DNA from: Melitaea cinxia
Taxonomy: Eukaryota > Arthropoda > Insecta > Lepidoptera > Nymphalidae
Direction of reading: 5' to 3'
NCBI RefSeq assembly: GCF_905220565.1
Contig: NC_059418.1
Location: 8,671,441-8,735,440, forward strand
DNA: 64,000 bases
This document shows positions 34,878 to 45,904 of this stretch, piece after piece. Position numbers and translations under genes: made by a program. The number at the start of each line of letters is the position of its first letter. The stretch's first letter is position 1. The notes beneath the pieces are model-generated. The model did no database searches. It was given only the letters and a program-made list of their open reading frames with translations, and was not told the origin of the DNA.

Positions 34878-35436
34878 TAATACAACGTAGATCGACGAAA
34901 AAATAGTCAAGTAACTACGCGTTATCAAAGATTACTCAAAAATTAGTTATCAGATCTCGATAAAATTTATATGTGACCACACGATAAACATCAGCTTTCG
35001 ATTAAATTAAAAATTATCAAAATCGGTACACCCAGTAAAAAGTAATTGCGGATTTTCGGAAAGAGTTTCCCTCGATTTCTCTGGGATTCCATCATCAGAT
35101 CCTGGTTTCCTTATCATGGTACTAAACTAGGGATATCTCCTTTTCAACAAAAAAAGAATTATCAAAATCGATACATCCAGTAGAATGTTATGCGGTATAA
35201 TACAACGTAGATCGACGAAAAAAGCGTCAAGTAAAAACGCATTATTAGATATAACTCGAAAAGTAGTTGTTAGATCTCAAATAAATTTAAATGGGACCAA
35301 TTGACACACACCACCTTTCGATTAAAAAAAAAATTGTCGAAATCGGTCCACACGGTCAAAAGTTCTGATGTAACATACATAAAAAAAATACAGTCGAGTT
35401 GGGAACATCCTCCTTTTTTGGAAGTCGGTTAAAAAT
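34878..35436 (+). repeat. GTTTGCTCGCAAAC repeat, lacking its first 40 bases
   Basis: Starts inside the repeat at ATACAACGTAGATCGACG and ends TTGGAAGTCGGTTAAAAA. The two homologous halves and the middle linker are all present. Confidence 0.8.
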
Positions 35437-36198
35437 GCAAGGAGCCATCGCTTCAAATACCAGAGAAGAACTGACAAGTTGAGTCAACCACCGACCGTGT
35501 AGAATGAATACAAAAATTGGTTGACCCGACCAAGGACACGACGGTCGGCGGTCGATCCCGACCGTGTAGAAGGCCTTTTACTTTACACTGCAATCCAAGT
35601 CCACTTAGGCACGAACACTTAGTTTTCACTATTCACTATTCACAACTTCACAAGTAACTATACTGTCTTTAGCACTTACTTTCTTCTTTCCCGGGTTTCG
35701 GCACCAGAATGTTGCTGCGTAATACTTCACTTCACTCACTCACTCTAAATAATACACCTCTGCTGTTGGAACTGTTTTATTGATTTTTTTTTTTTTCGAA
35801 ATGATAGTAGCTGTTGGCCCTACTGGCCTTTACAGCGTCACCGGTGAGAGGGGCCGGGCACTTAGGCAACCGGCCGCGAAGGAAGATGTGGGCCCTTTTC
35901 GGCGGGCACGGGGGTGACGTTCGTCCTAAGGGTGTCTCCTAGCGAGATCGCACCTCGGCTTAGAACGTCGTCGGGAGGTTTTATTGAAATTAAACTTGAC
36001 CTATATATTACATTTTAAAGAAAACGTTCGCGCGATTTAATTGCATTGTAGTGACATCTATTGACATCAAAATGAAACTAGCTTATTACTATTATTGTAA
36101 CTTAATTATGTTTAGTGACATCTATTGACATATTTAGGAACTTTAATATTTAAATCAATTTGTTTGATGGGTGGGATTCTCAATTATAAAATTTAACA
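35437..36198 (-). mobile_element. BEL/Pao-like LTR element fragment: one LTR plus leader
   Basis: Minus orientation. The LTR spans 35,710-36,198 (on the minus strand TGTTAAATTTT ... GCAGCAACA). Three bases inside it is a perfect-looking primer-binding site, TGGTGCCGAAACCCGGGA (complement of 35,689-35,706), whose complement has the T-arm and CCA end of a tRNA. The leader continues to about 35,440, where the element is truncated. A LINE tail (35,784-35,978) has inserted into the LTR, so the original LTR was about 290 bp. The BEL/Pao assignment rests on the primer site and is moderately sure. Confidence 0.65.
35784..35978 (-). mobile_element. 5'-truncated LINE tail inserted in the LTR
   Basis: 195 bp with a 13-base poly(A) (T run at 35,784-35,796) and perfect 9-bp target duplications TTTTATTGA at 35,775-35,783 and 35,979-35,987. 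The GC-rich body ends, on the minus strand, in GCTACTATCATTTCG before the A run. The parent family is not recognised. Confidence 0.85.
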
Positions 36199-36361
36199 TT
36201 ATTTTTAATAATTTATTTATGAAATTTAATGTGAGAACTAGCTACTTAAATCTATATTAAACACTTACACTTAACTAAGCTTGTCTCTAAAAATTTATTT
36301 ATTTCAAAACAAGCTGTAAACTTTAATTTTTTTTTTAATTTATGTAGTGTTAAGCGAACAA

Positions 36362-36493
36362 AAAAGAAGATTACAGGTATAAATATGCTGCATGCAGACC
36401 ACGGCAAACATCTGTGTGGTGTTTGTCATGTGTGGGGATCGAACCCGCAACCGCCAGCGCAACAGCCACAAACCAGTGATGTGACCCGCGTTT

Positions 36494-36533
<40 letters not shown>
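36362..36533 (-). mobile_element. tRNA-like SINE with adjoining TG microsatellite
   Basis: On the minus strand a B box GGTTCGATCC (36,445-36,436) lies about 40 bases downstream of an A-box-like GTGGCTGTTGCG. A tail with TGCATGCAGC follows. The 5' side abuts a TG/AC repeat at 36,497-36,533. No target duplication seen. Confidence 0.65.
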
Positions 36534-36535
<2 letters not shown>

Positions 36536-36589
36536 CAAAATTTTAATTTTGCAAAAAAAAATGTTGACGTGTCTCATTGGTCCACATGT

Positions 36590-36791
36590 TCACAGTTGAT
36601 TTATTTTGTTAAATGAGTCTTATTCTTTCGTTCTATATTTACTTTGACATCTACGCAAGTGCTGCCCACGCATTCCTTAGTGTCAAGAAGACAAAACATG
36701 GACTTCGTAATTACCTTCTATTATGTATACTGTAATAAAAATCTTGCTACCGCGATTTAGAATTTGTAGCCGACGATGACATGTATGCTGT
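36590..36791 (+). repeat. Shared repeat segment before the RTE retroposon
   Basis: Aligns with 27,700-27,830 and 38,280-38,350 (CTTAGTGTCAAGAAG, ACTTCGTAATTACC). Confidence 0.65.
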
Positions 36792-37087
36792 GTGATTACA
36801 GCAGTGAAGAATATAGCCACCCTTTCTCTTTCCGTGGGTGTTGTAAGCGGCGAATAAGGGATAACACAGTTCCACTTTCACTCAGGAACTTAAAATGCTG
36901 ATCGACGGCGGGATAACCACCCACCTGCTGGCTTTCAAATTCACTGGCCGAAGACGGGCAGCAGCGTCTACCCCGAGGTCACCACCCCGCCTGCCCAGCG
37001 TGGTGACTGTAAGCAACACATATGAGTTCACTCTATTTCTGACGAGAACTTGCTGGCTGAAGTGAAGGTGCGATGATGATGATGATG
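36792..37087 (+). mobile_element. RTE-derived SINE-like retroposon, full structure
   Basis: Plus strand. The RTE 5' UTR (GCTGTGTG, CCGTGGGTGTTGTAAG, GGGCAGCAGCGTC, CCCAGCGTGGTGACTG) is joined to a short 3' part and a GATGATGATGATGATG tail; the ORF is absent. Confidence 0.8.
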
Positions 37088-37450
37088 GCATCTATCTATT
37101 TACGAGTCTAAACCCAGCGAATATTATCTGCGCCTCCTGCGATAAGCTATATATTAAGTCGATTTATATCAGGTGAATTATGTGAACAGGTCAATTGTCA
37201 CGAGTAGCGACCCATGTTAATTTTTATGTATTAATTATGGTATGTAAGTAGATGTATTAGGCTTCCGTTTCTCCTACATGGTGATAGGGGACGGAATTAG
37301 AAAAATTAAGACTTTACGAACAAGTTTCTTATGAACTATTAGCGCTAGCTACAGTGCTAACCACCACAACATTAACTACTGTGCTTAACGCTAGCAAAGC
37401 AAGACATTCTCATAATCGACTATAAACACAATAATAAAAACCTCGCCAAT
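37088..37450 (+). repeat. Hairpin-bearing module, truncated
   Basis: Matches 28,245-28,610 up to ATAAAAACCT, then breaks off at the perfect hairpin 37,454-37,505. Confidence 0.7.
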
Positions 37451-37453
37451 GCG

Positions 37454-37505
37454 AAGTTTAAGTTTTGCCGATATATTTTGCAATATATCGGCAAAACTTA
37501 AACTT
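37454..37505. other. Perfect 24-bp inverted repeat with 4-base loop
   Basis: Left arm 37,454-37,477 (AAGTTTAAGTTTTGCC...) and right arm 37,482-37,505 are exact reverse complements around TTGC. It replaces the normal module sequence. Confidence 0.95.
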
Positions 37506-37911
37506 TTAAGGAACTCATTGAGGATTATTATCTTAAAATGGAGACGATTTAGTGTAATATGGTGCAATTTCTTTTCTTGTTTTTTTTTTTTTTCTCTTTA
37601 TTTATAATATATGTATATTTGTGTTTTTATCATTTCATTTAATTGTTATTACGGCTCTAAAGATAGGTCTGTAGACGGACAGACAGCGAAGACTTAGTTA
37701 TGGGGGTTCCGTTACACACTGTGACGTGGTAAGGAACTAGAAAAATTACTCTGTTAAATGCAATTCATCACTGGTTGGTGATAATCCCAACGGATTTTAC
37801 AGATATACTTAAACACAACAACGACGATCTCGCCACCGCGATTCAGTATTTATAGCCAACGATGAGCGCCATCTATCGACACATATATATGTGTTATATG
37901 TGTGTATGAAA
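37506..37911. other. Unassigned DNA with module fragment
   Basis: AT-rich with a T run near 37,580. 37,700-37,880 has a GGTTCCGTTACAC and GAGCGCCATCTATCGACA fragment of the hairpin-module family. No gene. Confidence 0.45.
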
Positions 37912-38350
37912 CTACCCACTTTAATTTAATGACTGATAACTGGTAAATTCGAATGAGTTTGTGTGGCATTTTACTAATCATTGTTATTTATATTATATCT
38001 ATCAATGTGTCTTAATATAATAAAATAATAAATTATTCTGAATACATAAAACGAGACAATAACTTGAAGCCAATTTTAAGTTACTTTTGCTTCAAGTTAT
38101 TATATCTATACAGCTGATTCAAACACCCTGACGTACGTACCGCCAGATACAATGTTCACGTCTTTTAAATATTAATCTTTTTTGTTTTTTGTTCGCGAGG
38201 TAACTTAACGTAATATTAACTCACTGGTCCACATTTTCTTGTTCATTTATTTTGTAAAATGAATATCGTTAAATGTATGTTGAAGATGCGATCGACGCCT
38301 TCCTTAATGTCAAGAAGATAAAACGCTGACTTCGATTACCTTTGTATACA
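37912..38350 (+). repeat. Shared AT-rich segment, second copy
   Basis: Aligns almost base for base with 23,500-23,815 (AACTACCCACTTTAATTTAA, TGAGTTTGTGTGGCATTTTA), then with 27,640-27,780. Confidence 0.8.
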
Positions 38351-38460
38351 GTAATGTACATGTTATCTATAAACGAGTCAAGACACAGAACATTTACACT
38401 GCAGATAATTTCGTTTAAGCCGGTTTTGTTCCTGGTTGTCTTATTTTAGTGCAACAAGAG

Positions 38461-38508
38461 ACGTTTATAGAAACTACCGTGAAGTTTCACTGTAGTTTCC
38501 ATAAACGT
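38461..38508. other. 17-bp inverted repeat
   Basis: ACGTTTATAGAAACTAC (38,461-38,477) and GTAGTTTCCATAAACGT (38,492-38,508) pair at 16 of 17 positions around a 14-base loop that itself contains GTGAA/TTCAC. Confidence 0.85.
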
Positions 38509-38608
38509 TTAACGTAGTGAAGTGTCACATTTCAATAATTAACTGTTAATTAAATAAACGCATTAAAAAAATTAAGTTTATTTATTATATTATAAAATTA
38601 AGTGAATT

Positions 38609-38680
38609 TGTGGAGGCCGATGTCCAGCAGTGGACTGCGATAGGCTGAAGTGACGGTGTGATGATACTGATGATGACATT
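38609..38680 (+). mobile_element. RTE 3' end fragment
   Basis: GATGTCCAGCAGTGGACTGC, GATAGGCTGAAG, then GATGATACTGATGATGA. Same end as the full-length RTE. 5' part absent. Confidence 0.75.
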
Positions 38681-38689
38681 TATCTATTC

Positions 38690-39780
38690 ACGAGTCAAAA
38701 GTTCAAAACACGGCGAATATTATCTGTGCCTTCTGCGGTAAGCTATGTAAGTCAAGTTATATCAGGTAAATTATGTGAACAGGTGAATCGTAACGAGTAG
38801 CGTCTCGTGTATTTATCTATTAATTATGGTACAATATGGTATGGTAAGGTATTAACTGAGGTAGGGCACAGCAGGAATTTCCTGCTTAAGATACGGAGCA
38901 GCCCGACTGGGGTAGTACCTCGACCTTACAGAAGATCACAGCTAAATAATACTGTTTTCAAGCAGTATTGTGTTCCTGTTGGTGAGTAAGGTGACCAGAG
39001 CTCCTGGGGGGATTGGGATTGGGTCGGCAACGTGCTTGCGATGCTTCTGGTGTTGCAGGCGTCTATAAACTACAGTAATCTCTTACCATCAGGTGAGCGG
39101 TAGGATTGTTTGCCGACCTAGTGAAAAAAAAATATGGTATGTAAGTAAATGTATTAGGGTTCCGTTTCTCCTACATAGTGATAGGGGACGGAATTAGAAA
39201 AATTGATTGATATAACTATATGAACATTAGCGCTAGCTACAGAGCTAACTAAAACGTTAACTGTGCTAACGCTAGCAAAGCAAGACATAATCGACTATAA
39301 ACACAATAATAAAAACCTTGCCACCGCGATTTGTAACTTGATGAGTGCCATCTGTTACTAAGTAGAAACGTACACGGTACGTTCGCTTGGTTTGATCGGC
39401 CTAGGTTATCTGGAACCATGAGCGCCATCTATCAACAAGTTGCAACATACAGCGAACATGTCTAGGAATGTTCAGTCATTGATTGGTCCGTTTCGAGTAA
39501 TTAATCGTATTGTTAAGACTTTATTCATTCTATGTAAAGTCAGTTACAATACTTTGGACAGCGGTAGAACGGTCTCGTTCGTGTACCGCTTACCAGACGG
39601 TACTGATCTCTCATTTTTGATTAACTCCCGCCAAAGTTGAAACTAATTACAGATTTATAATAAATAATTAATGTGATAAATGTAAGTTGTAGCGGTTTCC
39701 CATACAAGACATCTGTTTACTTATTTGTTTTATTAATTAACTCACGCTGTCCAGACGGTTGAACCGATTCGTCTTTCGTG
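38690..39780 (+). repeat. Hairpin-bearing module, large version, split by a retroposon
   Basis: 38,690-38,832 and 39,142-39,770 together match 28,250-29,050. The stem-loop is at about 39,551-39,639. A 66-codon frame (39,440-39,640) matches those at 664 and 28,719. Confidence 0.8.
38844..39130 (+). mobile_element. Retroposon with A-rich tail
   Basis: 287 bp flanked by 11-bp duplications AATATGGTATG at 38,833-38,843 and 39,131-39,141. It starts GTAAGGTATTAACTGAGG, holds GGGCACAGCAGGAATTTCC and CTTCTGGTGTTGCAGGCG, and ends TTACCATCAGGTGAGCGG, TTTGCCGACCTAGTG and an A run. The closing motif is common in lepidopteran retroposon tails; the exact family is not certain. Confidence 0.85.
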
Positions 39781-40059
39781 CAGGAGTCAGACCTGTACTT
39801 CAATCAATCAATTCTATACAGAATTGTTGTTTTGTGACAAAAATATGGGTGGTGAATTTGTGTGAAACAAATGACGCTGACCCCTAGTGACGCTGAGAGT
39901 GACGTTTTAATCGTGCTTGTAAGATACAGGAATATATGTATCGGTATGTACGAGTAGCAAGGAAAAATTTATGGTTTAATTTTACAATTTTGTAATTTTT
40001 AACTATAACTTGATTCATTTGTTAGAACATCTTATTTTTGAAGTAAAACTTTTTTACAC
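39781..40059. other. Unassigned DNA
   Basis: No coding signal or repeat structure recognised. Confidence 0.35.
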
Positions 40060-40070
40060 AAATTAATAAT

Positions 40071-40394
40071 CATCATTACAGCCTATACAGTCCGCTGGAC
40101 ATAGGCCTCCACAAGTTTACGCCAAAAATAAGGTGAACTCATGTATTTTGCCCATAGTCATCACGCTGGGCAGGCGGGTTGGTGACCGCAGGGCTGGCTT
40201 TGTTGCACCGAAGACGCTGCTGCCCGTCTTCGGCCTGTGTTTTTCAAAGCCAGCGGTTAGATGGTTATCTCGCCATCGGTTGGCTCCTTAATTTCCAAGG
40301 TGGTAGCGGAACCTTGTTATCCCTTAGTCGCCTCTTACGACACCCACGAGAAGAGAGCGGGTGGCTATCTTCTTTGGTGCCGTAGCCACACAGC
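40071..40394 (-). mobile_element. RTE-derived SINE-like retroposon with target duplications
   Basis: 324 bp between perfect 11-bp duplications AAATTAATAAT (40,060-40,070 and 40,395-40,405). The minus strand reads RTE 5' UTR, short junction, RTE 3' end, with the ORF deleted. A 5'-end hairpin pairs GTGGCTA with TAGCCAC. The reverse transcriptase was presumably supplied by an RTE like the one at 52,352. Confidence 0.9.
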
Positions 40395-41146
40395 AAATTA
40401 ATAATAGTAAAATATTATTATTCCTATTAACCCTTTCTCTCGAGAACAATTGATGTCCTTTCGAACCCTGTATTACAGATTTTTACTGCTTAATTGCATT
40501 TAAGGGTTAAAAAATGGACGTGAAATATGTCTCAGGATATATGAAGGTAAAACATTTACGTGTGAAGGAAGGCGGAACACGTTTAAAATGGAGAATAGTT
40601 TGGACTAAATATTAAATATTATGGGCAAAAAATTACTCATTACTTACTTGCGTTCTGACCTTTTCACATTTCAAAGAAATAAAATATTTTTTCTCTTTAT
40701 AAACAAATTAATTACTTAAAAAGTTATATTTTTTTTTTAATGTTGGGATTGTGACATCCATTAGAAATAACAAAAGTTACTGCGATTTAAACTAACCTTT
40801 TTTGTAAAAAAAATGTGATAATTAAAATACACGGTAAGTTCAAGAATACATCAATATAACTCTAATGAGTGACCTAAAAATATAATCCCACCCGTATTGA
40901 TATAGCAATAGTTGTCGATGAAAACGAGCAGAGTGGACGGCGGAGCGGACAGAACCCGCTGACCAAATGATTCATATGCTTTGTATCTCAACCTCCCGAT
41001 CTTTCAGTTAACGCTTGCCAGATGGATATCTTTATATTTACACAGGCAGGCTCTATACATTTTTATAATATTGCTATATGAGTGACAAGTTTGTTTGTCT
41101 GTATGCTAATATCAGAGAGGGTTTATTTATTAAGCTTGAACAAATA

Positions 41147-41726
41147 TAATTGTGTTTGCTCGCAAACGAAAAAAAACCGACTTCAATTACATCGACGAGT
41201 CAGTAACTACGCGTTATCAATGATTACTCAAAAACTAGTTACCAGATCTCGATAAAATTTATATGTGACCACACGATAAACAACAGCTTTCGATTAAATT
41301 AAAAATTATCAAAATCGGTACACCCAGTAAAAAGTTATGCGGATTTTTGAGAGTTTCCCTCGATTTCTCTGGGATCCCATCATCAAATCCTGGTTTCCAT
41401 ATCATGGTACCAAACTAGGGATATCTCATTTTCAACAAAAAAAGAATTATCAAAATCGGCACATCCAGTAAAAAGTTATGTGGTATAATACAACGTAGGT
41501 CGACGAAAAAAGCGTCAAGTAAAAACGCATTATTAGATATAACTCGAAAAGTAGTTGTTAGATCTCAAATAAATTTAAATGGGACCAATTGGCACACACC
41601 ACCTTTCGATTAACACAAAATTTGTCGAAATTGGTCTACCCGGTCAAAAGTTCTGATGTAACATACATAAAAAAAAAAAACAGTCGAATTGAGAACCTCC
41701 TCCTTTTTTGAAAGTCGGTTAAAAAT
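41147..41726 (+). repeat. GTTTGCTCGCAAAC repeat, near full length
   Basis: Starts TAATTGTGTTTGCTCGCAAAC-like and ends AAAGTCGGTTAAAAA. The linker with CCCATCATCAAATCCTGG is present. Confidence 0.85.
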
Positions 41727-42477
41727 CTACCTATATTGTACATAATAACCCAGTATACAAAGGTAATTAACTACAATTTTGAGATTTTTTTTTATTGCAG
41801 TAACTAACTAAAAACTTTATATTCTACAACATGGCAAAATAAAAAATACAAATATCGCCTCATTTCTTGTACTTTTGTCAAGTAAAAGAAGACAACTACT
41901 GCTGTTTTGTAAAATTACACGACGTACATGCGTTCAACTACCGCCTGGCCGCTTTTACGCAGTCCGCGCGTGGGACGCACGTTCATTCCTATTGTGTCAT
42001 CAGTCAGATGTCATGTGCTTCGCCGGCCGGCAACAATGTTAGTTTGTTTTGGCTTTTTACGTTTTATGGTTTGTTGAAAGTGTTATCATAATAATACAAA
42101 CCATTTGAATACATCACAATAGACATGGAAAGACGTTTTTGGAAATTTTTGGAATTGGAAAAGTCATACTTATAAATATATGAAACATCTTTATTAAAGC
42201 CAGATTTATTAATTCCTATGTAGAAACGACCAAGTGGTAGTTAACTCAGTTGTCATATTTTTAAGCACAATGTAGAGGCAGACAACTGCAATATCTCGTA
42301 AATTAAACATAATTAGAAGAAATGAAAAATACAATAGTTCGTCTTTCTAAAAAATATAGCAGTGATGAAAATTTCAACAAATTTGGTTTGAAATTGACAA
42401 AATGGGAGCATTTTTTCCTATTTTGCGCTCTCCTGAAAAGTTGCTGTTTTGTATATAACTCTTTTTACTTTGCACCC
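41727..42477. other. Unassigned DNA
   Basis: No recognisable gene; a 74-codon frame at 41,867-42,091 shows no domain. It interrupts block copy 3 and may be an unrecognised insertion. Confidence 0.4.
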
Positions 42478-42884
42478 GTCGAAATGACACACACCACCTT
42501 TCGATTAAAATTTTTTAGTCGAAATCGGTCCACCCAGTCAAAAGTTCTGATGTAACATACATTAAAAAAAATACAGTCGAATTGAGAACCACCTCCTTTT
42601 TTGGAAGTCGGTTAAAAATAGCGTGAACTCATGTGTTTTGCCTATAGTTCACCACCACGCTGAGAGGCGGCTTGGTGACCGCACGGCTGGCTTTGTCGCA
42701 GCGAAGACGCTGCTGCCCGTCTTCGACCTGTGTATTTCAAAGCCAGCAGTTGGATGGTTATCTCGCCAACGGTCGGCTTTTTAAGTTTCAACGTGGTAGC
42801 GGAACTGTGTTATCCCTTAGTCGCCTCTTACGACACCCACGGGAAGAGAGGGGGTGGCTAAATTCTTTAGTACCGTAGCCACAC
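42478..42884. mobile_element. GTTTGC repeat fragment followed by RTE-derived retroposon
   Basis: 42,478-42,619 is the last quarter of the GTTTGC repeat. 42,620-42,884 is the RTE 5' UTR in minus orientation (GAACTCATGTG, CCGTAGCCACACAG), lacking the RTE 3' end. Confidence 0.75.
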
Positions 42885-43813
42885 AGTACAGTTCTAACTA
42901 CTATCTAATTCTATTACAGAAGTGGAATACTGACGAAAAACTATTCTAATGTATTTTAATGAGCATTATTTCAAGTCCCAGTATAATACCAGCTATCGAT
43001 GGACTAACTCGTAGCATCGCTTATATCTTATTTAAATGTTAATGCGGACGACAAAAGGGTTAGTGAAGCCAGTGGTTCCTTCGTTAGAGGGTGGAAGTGC
43101 ACCTGGTATAACTTGATAAGCATAAAAGATTCGGGTTTTTAACGTGTGTTAGGTTTCACGCAGTGTTAAAATTGTTCGTAATTTCCTTAATATTTGTTAA
43201 CAGAATTAGACCTATTACAGTTTTATTATAAGTACATATTGTACAGTCACTTCAAAATTAGAAAAAAATTGTTACGTTTTGTACAATTTTTATAACACAT
43301 ATAATTTCTATTGATAATAGATCTGTTTGTTACAGGTACGTTTGAAATCAAAAGAACAACATGTAGGTAAGAGACTAAAGCCAACACATTCAAGAAAGAT
43401 GGTCGAGTGGATGACACACGTGACACGCCACCGACATTCGTGGACAAAGAAACTAACCGACTTTGAAAAAACTGATTTATATATTACATTGTATATTTAC
43501 ATGTGTATTTAAATGTATTCACATAATAATATTTGTAATACACAGTGTAATATTACTGAAGTAACGACATATATAAAGTTTCATTATAACTTCTAATTTA
43601 TCATTTTACCCTAATATTATATGGAATTTTCCCTTATTCCGCTTCAACTTAACGTTAACTTAGCAGATGTTAAAACAGTATCTTATATTTACTGACAAAA
43701 AGAATTTAAAATCTCTTAAAAAACTTTTACATTCTCTGTAAAAGAATACGAACCGCAATTAATAACTCACTTTAATACCTATTAATGATTCTGTAAAGAC
43801 TATATATTATTAT

Positions 43814-44633
43814 TTATCGTTGTGTCCATTTTTTATAAGTATTCTTTGACGGTTCGCAGGAAAGTGGACATAAGGTGCCAATCGAACCACTAATTGCAAA
43901 TTCATGCGACGTTTCGATCCTTTATTGGACCATCATCAGGCATCTAAAATAACATACAAACATTGAAGAAAGTTGTACAACTAATTAATCCATACAACAA
44001 CAAAACAAAGAGAACCAAACCATCAGTACCTTTACATGTAGCAGTCAATAGACATCTCCTTATTAAAGTTCTTTCATTATGTAAGATTCTAAATCCAAAT
44101 ACATTATATATTATTTTTAAGTTATGTTTTAAGCTGTATTATATGAATTTTGAAAATTTATACTAAAACATTTAAATTTGATAGGTAACAATATGCACAA
44201 TTTTAAGTTATTAAGTTTTTTTGGTTTGTACAATTTCAAGGCATCAAATTCACCGAACTTGATTATTAAACTGCATCTAAAACATCAATCATATATGTAC
44301 ACACAAAACTATCAATGTCTACATAACGATCCCAACTAGAATTTTATATTACCTTTACATATATTTTTTTAATTTATAATTTCTTTCTTCCTATTTTAAT
44401 TTTTTTTTCTCCACCCACATGTATTTTTCTTCAATATTATATATCATTTTTCATTATTATTCATTGCAATTGTTAAGTTTTAAAAAATTAGTCATTTCTT
44501 ATAAAAATATGTCATTCAAAATTAGCTAGTTAAAAATTTTTTTACATTACAATTTCTATTTAATAATCATTACTTGTTATATTATCATGTTCTCAAAATT
44601 TCTTCTATTATCGTGTCTACAACAACAAATTAT
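43814..44633 (-). mobile_element. Penelope-like element fragment (tentative)
   Basis: An 820-bp insertion in the block between 15-bp duplications ACTATATATTATTAT (43,799-43,813; the right copy, 47,814-47,828, was later separated by the LTR element). The minus strand carries CTGATGA (43,939-43,933), a short stem and GAAAC (43,915-43,911), the core layout of hammerhead-like motifs typical of Penelope-like terminal repeats. No RT is present. Family assignment is inference from that motif. Confidence 0.5.
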
Positions 44634-45197
44634 ACTATTGTTAGAAACTTTCCCACGACCCGGCTCCTCTACTCAGTGACGTCGTGCAACGGAGCGCGGA
44701 GAGCGGGGCAATAACGCCGCGTGCGCCACGTCGCATCATGCGGTAGCATCGCTTTTTTTGCTTCGAGCTCGCGGCAGCGACGGACGTACTCTCTAGTGCT
44801 AATAAGACGCGTACTTGTACTTGTGTTGTTAAACATTTAGTTGATGTAAATGAATAAATCTTGTAAGGTTACTCCGTGTCTTATTCGTTTCTTTAAAATA
44901 AAATTCTCTTTCACTTCTGATTTCTAAGATCAGAAGTGGGATAGATACACGCGCGTTTCGACCGTTCGCCATTGTTATAAATCAACAATAGTGATTGTGT
45001 AACATTTCTTTTCTTCTTTCATACGAAAAAAATAACCTCATGTTGCTCGTTATAATTATGTGTGTCGAGTGTAATATTTTGTTTAAAATCAACAATAGTG
45101 ATTGCGTAATATTTTTTGTTTTATTTAAAAAAAAAAAGCTTTGTGTTGTTCGTTACGTTATTTGTATCAAGTGTGGTATTCAGCTATTTAGTTAGAA

Positions 45198-45900
45198 ATG
45201 TCTGATCGTGACTCCGTCTGAAGAACGATATAAAAAGCTGAATTCTCGTAGACGTCGTGGTAATTCACGTAGTAGTAATAACGACCGTTTGGATAGACAA
45301 ATTCGTTCCTGTCACAATTGTAGTAAATCTGCCTGTGAAAGTACGAGGGATAGGTGCCGCGATAGTTCTTATGGCCGTCGCGATAGTGTACGACGTGATG
45401 ATCCTTTTAATCGAATACTCGAGTGGTTAAATGCACTAGAGAGTAGGCTGTCTACTACGGCGCCATTGACGTCAAGTCCGATACCGCATCCCAGCGCCGG
45501 GGCGTGCATCCCAACTTTCGCAGCAGGAAACAACGAGGTCTCTGTGGACGATGCGGAGTCGCACGCGACAGGTCAAGCGTCCGAGGCGCTTCGCGATGAC
45601 AGCGCAGGGAAAGCGGACAGGATTGTTGACGCGTTTTTCATTCAAGTAAGATCTAAGCATTACTATATATCGAACTTCGACCCCAGTGTTCATGATTCTG
45701 ACCTGTGGTGCGCAGAACTAGATCGCGCTCGGAAATTAAATAACTGGAACTATCGAGAATGGCGACACATAAGCGGTTGCTTACGTGGTGATGCTAAATG
45801 CTAATGCATGGCTGGATGGCTGGACTGCACGTATACGAATTTTAAAACTGAATTTCGATTGTTGTGGCCATGTGAGGTGAATTAAAAACTGCTTCAGTGA
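45198..45900 (+). pseudogene. gag-like gene, frameshifted
   Basis: An ATG at 45,198 opens seven codons before a stop. The main 198-codon frame (45,208-45,804) is shifted relative to it. The N-terminal half is rich in Arg and Ser (RRRRGNSRSSNN). The C-terminal half has the capsid-like signature SNFDPSVHDSDLW, DRARKLNNWNYREW and CLRGDA. A 7-bp tandem repeat, ATGCTAA twice at 45,791-45,804, breaks the frame right after that; later codons (TNFKTEF) resume in other frames. A gag builds the particle, but this one cannot be full length. Confidence 0.7.
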
Positions 45901-45904
45901 TCGG

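Larger units (their letters stand above)
40470..43813 (+). repeat. Long repeated block, copy 3 (interrupted)
   Basis: Matching parts are 40,470-40,620, about 40,900-41,145 and 42,890-43,813. They are separated by a GTTTGC repeat, an unassigned stretch and an RTE-derived retroposon. Order and orientation agree with copies 1 and 2. Confidence 0.75.

Noticed and set aside
41867..42091. Candidate host exon (74 codons, less AT-rich)
   Set aside because: No splice context, domain or second exon could be supported from the sequence.
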